A stretch of 64,000 nt of DNA from Lunularia cruciata (lineage: Eukaryota > Streptophyta > Marchantiopsida > Lunulariales > Lunulariaceae), in contig OX419757.1 of assembly GCA_948567375.1 (NCBI GenBank), positions 73,656,001-73,720,000 on the forward strand, in the 5' to 3' direction. The notes beneath the pieces were generated by a model that saw only the letters and a program-made list of their open reading frames with translations, was not told where the DNA came from and searched no databases. Shown in pieces: positions 55,490 to 64,000 of this stretch. The position numbers and the translations under genes were made by a program. Position 1 is the first letter of the stretch, and every line of letters starts with the position of its first letter.

Positions 55490-57560
55490 CTTTTCACTTT
55501 TTGCATTCCATCTCTCTATGACTATCAATCCTATTGACATCATGTAAGGAATTGTCATCTCTGGCTGCAGAATTTTTCCATGTTTTTCAAGAGCTAGGCA
55601 AGGAGAATTATGTAAGTTGAGCAATGAATGACATTTTTGTGAGTGAGGATGGAAATATTCAATCATGACAAGATGTACTTCCAAGAGACAAATTGAATTG
55701 AAACAAGGAAAATTAGTAGAACTGTAAACAAACCACTCAAAATTTCTGAGTGTGGTTTGTATTGTTAGATGGATTACATCAAGAAGAGGAAAATGGACTT
55801 CTTATTATGGGATTGAGGCCTAGTTGATGTTTCTATTTTGCAAGGAATTCATTCAAATTTTGAGAACCTAAGTGAGAAATCATTGCATGCTTGCTCCACG
55901 ATGTGGATGGAGCACCATTGACAATACCTGTTGGGTGCATATTGCTTACCATATGGGACAATTCACATAAATACTCTGCATGGTCATCTTAGCATAAGGT
56001 TGAAAGGACAGATCAATGACTCATTTGTAGGAAAGAATTCCACAAACATATACAAGATTGAGGATATGAAGGACCTTGCTTGTCAGACCATCACCAGAAC
56101 AATAATTCAATTGTTTCATACAAAACAAAAAAACATGTCAACCAAAATCAGGTCATCTTCTTCCAACTTGTACATAAATAGAATTCAGTGAGTTGGGCTA
56201 GGATGTTTTGTGAGTGAGTCATTGAGCTGTTTGAAGATATGAAAATGGTTCCACTACCATCATAGCTCCTTCATTGTACATTTCTACATTGGCATGAACC
56301 TTTTGATAGACAAAGAGAAGGAGAAGTTCCCGTCCCACCTACACCATCCAGCTTACTTCAATAGAGACCCAGACTAACCTGGAGAGATTATGAAGTACCA
56401 TAACATTGACAAAGAGTATGCCCAAACAGGGAAGTTTGTACAAGTGGTGGAAACCTACAACTTGATTGTGATTTGTAGGAAGACTCATATCGCCCATGCC
56501 AAGGTGCAAGCCTCCAAGAAATGAAAAAGACATTAGGAGGTGGAATCTTTGTCAAGGAAAATTGGGAGTAAGACTAAGACATATAAGTCAGCTCATGAGG
56601 AAGGGTATGCCTCAAGGACACAAGGTGGTTGACCAAAAAGTAGCCACAGAAGCCCAAACTGCAAAGTTTGGGAGCAAAGATTCTTTTGCATGAGTTTTGT
56701 CACCCATGGCAAACAAAGAGGGTGAAGCTTAATCATCTCTCATACTTCTCAAAGAGGAAGGACAGACAACAAACAAGAGGAAGATGCCAACCGTGGAAAC
56801 CATCATCCCTACCACAGCTCCAATCCACAAATTAGCTCCTAACAATGGAGAAGTCTTGCATTACAAGACAAAGCGTCATACAAATGAACTTACTTGGTGA
56901 CCAATTTTGTCAAGAGGACCAAAAATGCAGATGCAAGAACATCTTGCAAAAGCACAATAAAACCAACATGACAACCTCCAATGTCCCTAGTTCAAGAAGA
57001 ACAAAAAAAGAGAATGATGATATTGCCAACAAGAAATCCTTACCTTACAACATTGTGGCTCATAGCCAAGGAATTAATTTCTACTCAAAAATCATAGGAG
57101 AAGGTTGTTTTGAGCCAAGAAAAGGACCCCATGCTAAAAAAAAAGAACCAATGAATGTGCCCAAAATGAAAAAGGCCCTACAAAAATAATTGGGCCAAGA
57201 TGGTTATTCTCTACCTTGGTTAATGGCACCCTATACAGTCCATACCATGACATCATTAATAGAAGCATTGGAGGAGATTCTACCATTGTACCAAAAGCCG
57301 GCTCCAAAGATGAAAGAACTGGTGGCCCTCATACACCATTGCATCACCTAGTCCAATCCAAGACAAACAAGAAGGACAAAGAAAATGAGGAGCACCTAGA
57401 GGAGTTCTAGAGGGAGGAACTAAAATGATAGGAGGCTCGCACTTGCTTTGAACAAATTGTGGAAGGATATAAGAATGAGCTTTTGGACCTTATTCAAATA
57501 TGCAAAGGAGTTGAGAGTTCATCCCAAGCACCATCCACCCCTCTTGCCAAGGTATAACAA
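55490..57560 (+). pseudogene. Accessory ORF copy on the plus strand
   Basis: The only plus-strand copy of the accessory ORF family. The globular part spans about 55490-56520; the signature I-V-H-F-Y-I-G-M-N-L-L-I-D-K-E-K-E-K is at 56275-56330, followed by H-P-A-Y-F. A lysine-rich linker follows (56500-57190; open stretches 56496-56693 and 56845-57189). The end is acidic and helical: K-K-D-K-E-N-E-E-H-L-E-E-F and Y-K-N-E-L-L-D-L-I near 57370-57500. Stops and shifts are frequent. Function unknown. Confidence 0.65.
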
Positions 57561-57834
57561 ATGGAGTATTGACATGCAAAAATAACAATGGTTGGTTTTG
57601 TTTCCGAACAATGAGGTGTCATTTTGTATATATTGTTGGTGTTTTTGTTTTTGTAGACTAGGAATTTCTTGGATGTACATACTTTGTACATAGATACTCA
57701 GATTGAAAAAAAAAGTAGTGTAATTTTGCTGGAGGTAGACAACCACAAACTAAGGTGATTATAATATGCAACTACTTAACATTGGGTTTATGGTTAGGAG
57801 ATAAGATATGATCAACATTGAGCAGCTTAGATGT

Positions 57835-58384
57835 AATCAAAAAAAATTTCTACCCTCTTAAACCGTTGATAGATCATAAAAAGATATTATATAACTCCTA
57901 GAATCCTTCAAAGTGTTTGCTTGGGTATAAATTATACTACTCTTGCTTCAACCAATCATATCTCAAGCATCAAGTAGCCAAATATAATTTAGTTTATCTT
58001 CAAAGCACCCTTCCTCTCTCTAATGGCAGGCTTCTCTCCTAGATGGACCTTTGGAATGTCTCCAAACTTTCAAAACCCTAGTCTTGACTTGGTGAGAAAT
58101 AATTCACACTCTTGATATATGGACTTCAAAACTTCATCCCTAAAGCCTTGAGCAAAACTTTTGGTGCATCTCCTTCTACCAAAGGAGATGCAGCAAGGTT
58201 TACCTTGATCCAATGGTTACAAAGGAAAGAAACTACCTAAACGCATTAAGGAAAGGTAGCATCAAGGTTGAAGCAAGAGTAGTATAATTTATACCCAAGC
58301 AAACACTTTGAAGGATTCTAGGAGTTATATAATATCTTTTTATGATCTATCAACGGTTTAAGAGGGTAGAAATTTTTTTTGATT
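57835..58384. mobile_element. 550-bp inverted-repeat element with perfect 119-bp arms
   Basis: 57835-57953 and 58266-58384 are exact reverse complements over 119 bp (outer end AATCAAAAAAAATTTCTACC, inner end ...TTGCTTCAACC). The 312-bp interior has no coding and includes a hairpin at 58165-58192. In a region where every other repeat is heavily mutated, perfect arms indicate recent insertion or ongoing arm correction. The flanks share only TGT on both sides, a possible 3-bp target duplication. This is a MITE-like or fold-back element; the superfamily is undetermined. Confidence 0.85.
58165..58192. other. Small hairpin inside the inverted-repeat element
   Basis: Arms TGCATCTCCTT and AAGGAGATGCA pair perfectly around CTACCA. 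There is no T-run after it to suggest a terminator. Confidence 0.7.
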
Positions 58385-60490
58385 TGTTGCACCAAAGAAA
58401 TGATATGCAGATTGATTTTTAACTTTGTGTGATCAATTGAAGTTGGAGAACTTGAAATCAAGATGTTGGTGGAGATTTTGATAAGGTTGGGTTTTTGATT
58501 CTATCTCAAGTTCTTGTTTGAATTAGCATATGCAAATTCATATCATTATTGGTGGCTTGGTCTTTTATCTATTTGTGAAATTTGATATGAATTGCTTGAG
58601 TAGAGAAGCTAGGGTCTTGGATCAAGTATATTTGGATCTTTAGAGCTAAAAAGTTAGGTTGGGAATTGATTTATATCTTGGGATTTGTTTTAAATTCAAA
58701 TCCTAAACTTCATAGAGGATTAGACATGGGTATGATCCACTATTGTGTTAGTTTTAGTTAGTTCTAAGTTTACTTATAGTAAGATCTGCAAAAACTCTTG
58801 AGGAAATACTACTACAAGCTCCAATGAATTATCCTATCTCCAATTTCAATTGAATGTAATTCCCCATTTGAAGGTATGGTTGAAAATATTATAAATTGCT
58901 AGAGTGTTCTTAATAGTTAAATGAATCCTTGGTCCAAAACATTAGCAAAAACTTTTCACATGCTAGGAGTGATATCTAGCTTAGGATTTTAAATTATGAT
59001 TAGAGCCTTGGAAATCATAGTAAATTCAAGAGATTATAAGAAAAGCTACATTGGTCAAATTGGGGCTTGCTATATATCATTAGAAAGCTTATCTTATAGA
59101 CTTTTCATGGAATCCCAAAATATTTGAATTGGATCTATTGATAATAAATTATTTTAGGCTAAGCCTTGCAGTTATTTCCTGCAAAAAGGTGTAAAATTTC
59201 CTTATTTGGATTATAGGTTAAAATCATCTCTTGGATATAGCAAGGATGTTCTGAAAAAATTTGTACTAGAAGCATATAGAGTTGTTATTAAGCTTATTTT
59301 TTTGGATCCTTTACATGCTTGATTTTCTACACAATTAGCTTGGATTGGTGTGAAGTTGTTATGTATAAGTTTCCTTTCTTTAGTTATATTGCATATTTCT
59401 CCTTGGTGATGCTAGAAGTGATGACCAACAAACCAGGAATGTGTGTTGCAATGATAGGTTAGGTTGCACTTTTCCTACCTATCAAAACAAAAGCTTGGGA
59501 ATTGGTGTGGAATTTATTGACTATTACATTACAAGGAGCACAGCCACCTATGATAGGTTAGATACAACCTTCTACCTAGAGACTCCATAGTGAGACACCA
59601 AGAATGTTCCAATAAAGAATGAGACAAAACATAACACCATTGTCATGAAATAGATGTGTTCTCACTCTCATACACAATATTTAATTCTGAATATAGTAGC
59701 CTAAAACAAATGTATTCTTTTATAGATTAGATTTCAAGCAAACCAAATACACATAGCAAAATTTGATCAAGACAAGATATATTCATCACTAAATGGGGTT
59801 CACTTTCAAAGCACGGGACAACTTTTAGATTGAAAATAGCTTGGCTATATTCTAGAGTATTATCATGAATACCTTTGCAAAAAAATTATGGTGATTTCAT
59901 GAAGATCTATATTTATAATTTCATTTTTATTTGGCACTAAATTAGATCATCATCATATTGCAATTGTGCTCATTTAGTGTTAGAAATATCAAATGTCACT
60001 CAACCTATATTTATAGTAAATTTTAGCATATTGCTTATTGCTTAGATATATCATCAACAAGGATGGAAAATTCACCTAATCTGATATGGATAAAAGCAAC
60101 TTGTAAGCTTATACTACCAATGGATATTTGAGGAATTCAAGAGTTTTAAGGCTTAATAAGATATATAAGTGTTATTAGGGATATATGATATACTAGTTAA
60201 TATTCATGCATTTCACTTCTCTCAACTATTGTAAGAAATATATAATTATCTGCTATATGTATAAATGAATCCTTGATCATGATCATTTGTAATTGGTCAT
60301 AGTCAATTCACTTACAAACAAACAAATCCAATCATGTCATTGGAGTTGTATTAGTACATTATAACCTAAATAAAATAGACCATCTTATCACATATGTTAT
60401 AGAGTATGCACCCAATTGTATGACTCTCCACGTAACAATAGGTCCACCACCACTATGTTGTGCCTCAGGTCCAATCTTTGAGTCTTCCTT
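58385..60490. other. No recognisable gene
   Basis: AT-rich, stop-dense sequence on all frames without retroelement motifs that I can recognise. Confidence 0.35.
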
Positions 60491-60499
60491 GGGTGAATT

Positions 60500-61420
60500 G
60501 GTGATGCCATCTCCTCGGTTCAACTTTTCTTCTTTGGCTTAGGAATGGAAATCACCATCTTCTTCTCTTTCCCCATTTTGACAAAGTAATCACTGCCTTC
60601 CAGAATCACCATCAAATAATGTCTCTCATTTTCATTGGCAATTTGCCAAAGATCCGGTTGGAAATATGACACACTCACCTTCTTCTCCTCTGTGCTGAGA
60701 AGATTCAATCCCAAGTAGAGGTGCACTGCAAACAGTACAAAACAGTGGGGTGGCATATTCATTCTCCAACTTCCAATCATCTGTCGCACCATGTGGTGAA
60801 AACACTTTGCCCAATTCACCTTCTTTCCTAAAAAAATCTCATGGAAAAAGACCGCTTGTTGCTTCATCACATAGGTGGCCCATTTTGGCTTTAACATTGC
60901 TATTAGAGCCCCAAAAATACTTTGCCTTATTTGGTCTTTATATGTGTCCACCTTGTACTCATTCTTAGTGTGAGGAGCACTAAAGGCATTTTTCACCTGT
61001 TTAGTCTCCTCCAAAGAATCATTCTTTTGATAGAAGGTGACTCCAACTACATCTCTTGCTTCTCTCCCTAGGATGAGTCTCCAGTCCGACTCAGTCAATC
61101 AAGCAAGATTTCCTCTTTTCCCTTCCGCCTTGGGACCAACTTCACAATAGCTAGTAGCAATTTTTACCATGAAACCTAGAAAACTCAAGTTCTAGTTCCA
61201 AGCTAGAAAAGTGATCCAAAGTCTACTCAAGACTTTGATCCTAGCCACTACACTAACCTCAATTGCAGGAATCTACATTGCAAGTGAGGGAATTTGCCTA
61301 TTGCTCTTTGTTGGCATCATGCAATCTCTGATACGTGGGTTCTCACAAATCAATCCTTCTACTTGACATGTAAGTATGACTCCTTTGGGATAGTTCTTCA
61401 AGTATAGAATAATGATTTAG
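60500..61420 (-). pseudogene. Accessory ORF, best-preserved copy
   Basis: This is the clearest view of the unknown protein. A 192-codon open frame (60520-61098) has W-R-L-I-L-G-R-E-A-R-D, V-T-F-Y-Q-K, Q-V-K-N-A-F, K-V-D-T-Y-K-D-Q-I-R, A-M-L-K-P-K-W-A-T-Y-V-M, N-W-A-K-C-F-H-H-M-V, the signature A-V-H-L-Y-L-G-L-N-L-L and a basic end K-P-K-K-K-S. The same frame continues upstream across a TGA at 61099-61101 into G-P-K-A-E-G-K-R-G-N-L-A, and to about 61400. Soluble, helix-rich, no membrane segment or signal. It vaguely recalls the 'putative plant transposon protein' domain of some gypsy elements; I cannot confirm that. Confidence 0.75.
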
Positions 61421-61844
61421 GATTGCAGAATCTGCTCGACAAAGTCTCAATTTTAAACTTCTTTGATTCTTGGTCATTCTTCAGTTGAACTTCAATTGCA
61501 ACTCACAAATTCTACATGACTTGTTCCTATCCTCTCAGTTTTATCCTACTACCAAAGTAGCCATTTTATTTGAATGTACCTTCTTGATTTTTTTAGCCCA
61601 AAGAAAAGTTGTTATAGTTTCTTCAAATTGGGCTGATCACTCCAATACAAAGATTCCTTAATTCAAGTCTGCCACCTTTAAGTCTGATCCAAGTCCTTCT
61701 TCCTCTAACACAAAGTTGACTTCCTTGGGTTGGATCCAACCGCACAATCTTTCTTGCTTTTTCTCCATTTGGCTTCAATTTGGTTTTAATAATACACTTC
61801 TTTAAAACTCATTAAAAATAAATGTGGGTACCACAGCTAGAGTA
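61421..61844 (-). pseudogene. Upstream part of the accessory ORF region
   Basis: Homologous to 24420-25000 (shared CCAAGTCCTTCTTCCTCTAA, TTTCTCCATTTGG and CAATTTGGTTT blocks). Frames are too broken to translate with confidence. Confidence 0.45.
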
Positions 61845-62070
61845 GGTATCACTTGACTATAAGCAATGCACAATTATTGTCAAATTGTTGGATGGAGGAT
61901 AAAGTTCAGATCTGATTTGCGTGTGATTCAAGTGGAAGGATGAACTGATTGTTATGGCACTTTAGAGTTCATGTAATGAGAATGTGTGAGTTGTGCCTCT
62001 ATATTTTATGATGTTGATAGGAATGTATGTTGTATAGCAATGTATATATACATGAATAATATAGAAGCTT
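61845..62070 (+). repeat. Family C LTR-like repeat, third copy
   Basis: Matches 2212-2420 over its whole length: CTTGACTATAA, a GATCTGATTTG/GATTCAAG block, then TGTTATGGCACTTTAGAGTT, TGTGAGTTGTGC, ATGATGTTGATAG and a GTATATATAC box. No family C coding lies next to it, so it is a solo remnant. It is followed at 62085 by the TACTTGCAATACCAA motif also seen at 19670. Confidence 0.75.
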
Positions 62071-64000
62071 AGTTAAACTCTATATAGATAATATTTCTTC
62101 ACTACTTGCAATACCAAACTTATCACCCTATATTGTTGTTAAAATACCCCAATACATTCTAGGTAGTAGATTTTAGCAATTTACCTTGTTCAATATTATT
62201 CAAGCTATCATCATAAGGTGTACATTAGCCTCTAATACTACTTTCTGTGAATTTCATGTAGATTACTATGTTAGAGATATATTCAAACAAGTCAATATAT
62301 CTAAAATTAGAGAAAGATCTAAAATTTAATTATTGGATACATAGTAAGACCTTCATTAGATCTTAAAATTTTATGAAATTAAATTGGAGTATAACTTCTA
62401 AGGAATTGTAATTTAGATTATATTGAGTACTACCTCTACTTTAGGCTTTGCATGGTAAAAATTTTCTTAGTACAAAGAAGATATCAAAGTGAAATTGCCT
62501 TGAATTACTAGGTGACATTGATAATAAAGGAAAGTCAAAGTATTTGAAGACATTATGGTATTCTGTAACTTTTAATTAGAAAATGATTTTAGGTTCAGAG
62601 AGAATATACTTAGAAGCTACACAAAGAGGCAAGTGAGGCCAAAATCCATATGAAAATCTATTGATGTAAGGTACTCATCTTATGGTAAGTTACATAAAGT
62701 AAAGATTTATGTGGTTACCAAGGCATTTACTTTTGTAATTCAAATGTGTATGTAAGGACAAACTTAGGAACTTAATAAGCTTGGATTTTGGAATGAGTGA
62801 GAAAATTTTGGCTTTGTGAGTACTATGTATATTTTATAAGTGAAGAGTGAGATTCTCTACTTAGGAATGCCATTATTATGGTTCTAGATCTTGGAGATAA
62901 TTCTAATTCTATAGGATCTATTTAATTATTAGTGAATATATTATTTTTTGACATTGATGAAGTTCTTCTTTGAGCTATTTTGGAAATGCTTTGGTGTAAG
63001 AGGTTGATTGAAGAGTGAATAAGAGACTTCTTTTGAGTTATAATCCTATATTTTCCTTGATGTTAGATTGTAAATCTTTTTAGACATAAAAAGCAAACAT
63101 ATCTACAATGGAGATATCCCTTGGGTGAGGGATAAGGCTTGCAAAAAAGAATTTGTATCTTATTTCTATTGTGTGGACCTCTCTAGAAACAATGTGGATA
63201 TGTATTTTGTAAAATTTTATAAAGCCAAAAGGAGATCATGATGATATATATGTTGAAAATTCTTTGAGAAGAGAGAAGAACCAGATTTTGAAGAATTACT
63301 ACTTACTTTTTCCCTATGATCTATCATGTATCTTGGAGATGATTATTTAAATCTTTTACACTTGAGAGATAGTGAGGATTTTCAGTTTCATAAGATAGTT
63401 TGCCAGATTTTGAGTGTAAGTCCATTTCCTTTACAATTTCATGGAAATATATTTACTCCAAGGAATAAATGAAAGTTATGAGGAATGAAATTTAAGGTTG
63501 TGAAAATTTCCCCTAGTACTTGAGGTTATCATTTTCAGCACTACTCAAAAGAAAGAGTTCAAAATAGAACTCAAGGAGAATCAAGTGAGGAATTAAGTGA
63601 AAATTAAATATTTCAATATGCATGATAGTACTAGATAAGTGCTCTCATCTGTCAAAAGGGACTTGGGTTTGCCGGAGATGTGCATGACTATCACTTCCAA
63701 GCGCAAAAACTAAGAGCTTGAAATGTCACCCAAATGCATGTTGGGTGTCAATGTTTAATAAGAATTACTCTACATCAACTACATTAGATAACATTTTTGA
63801 ATGAGAGTACCAAGCACTCTCATTTAGAATTTCTTTAGATCCAATTTTGTTTGGTGGAGATCTGATCCACAAGATGCTTTATTTATCCTATCATAATGGA
63901 TAAATCTGTGTGAAAAATACTAACTTCCTTACTTTATTTTTTGGCAATGTGCTATAAGATTTTGTAGACTACATTGAAAGCCTTTTTGATGAATTAAATG
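62071..64000. other. No recognisable gene
   Basis: AT-rich, stop-dense sequence to the window end. Nothing beyond the TACTTGCAATACCAA motif near 62100 could be assigned. Confidence 0.4.

Noticed and set aside
1-64000. CRISPR arrays, bacterial operons, rRNA or organelle DNA
   Set aside because: No regularly spaced repeats, ribosome-binding sites, rRNA cores or organelle genes were seen; the content is eukaryotic retroelements.

Overview
This window looks like plant nuclear heterochromatin from a large, repeat-rich genome. It is AT-rich and almost entirely decayed LTR retrotransposons nested in one another. The mix of Ty3/gypsy lineages, one with a PHD finger after its integrase, suggests a gymnosperm or another non-angiosperm land plant. 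The species cannot be fixed from the sequence. I found no intact host protein gene, rRNA, CRISPR array or bacterial feature. Every recognisable reading frame is broken by stops and frameshifts, so coding remnants are annotated as pseudogenes.

Layout: 1-2440 (+) is the 3' half of a gypsy element ('family C') with integrase, a C-terminal PHD-type zinc finger and LTR-like repeats. 2560-4190 (-) is the protease/RT/RNase H part of what is probably the same lineage. 4195-5085 (-) is a chromovirus end ('family A': integrase C-terminus, chromodomain, LTR), joined abruptly to a Ty1/copia fragment at 5090-6720 (-). 6826-9050 (+) is an LTR, primer-binding site and gag of another element. 9100-11815 (-) is a decayed gypsy pol ('B2'). 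11818-24110 (-) is a large Athila/Tat-like array ('family B'): three LTRs, a tRNA-Asp-like primer site, gag with two zinc knuckles, protease, RT, RNase H, integrase, and an accessory ORF between integrase and 3' LTR.

25793-36469 (+) is a family A chromovirus (LTR, gag, RT, RNase H, integrase, chromodomain, LTR). It is split by a nearly full-length copia element at 30288-35516, which has both LTRs, a tRNA-Met primer site and a near-perfect 5-bp target duplication. 37224-39715 (+) is a second, internally deleted family A copy. 47380-52640 (-) holds two more. 52650-64000 is mostly non-coding, with an RT scrap, a young 550-bp inverted-repeat element with perfect 119-bp arms (57835-58384), and further accessory-ORF copies.

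The most notable pattern is the accessory ORF. Remnants of one uncharacterised protein family (globular N-terminal region with an H-x-Y-x-G-x-N signature, then a charged or coiled-coil tail) occur at six places on both strands: about 14.8, 23.5, 40.3, 47.0, 56.3 and 60.7 kb. In family B it lies between integrase and the 3' LTR, where some plant gypsy elements carry an env-like or extra ORF. Also notable are the PHD finger on the family C integrase, the perfect-arm inverted-repeat element, and two long palindromes inside RT/RNase H regions.
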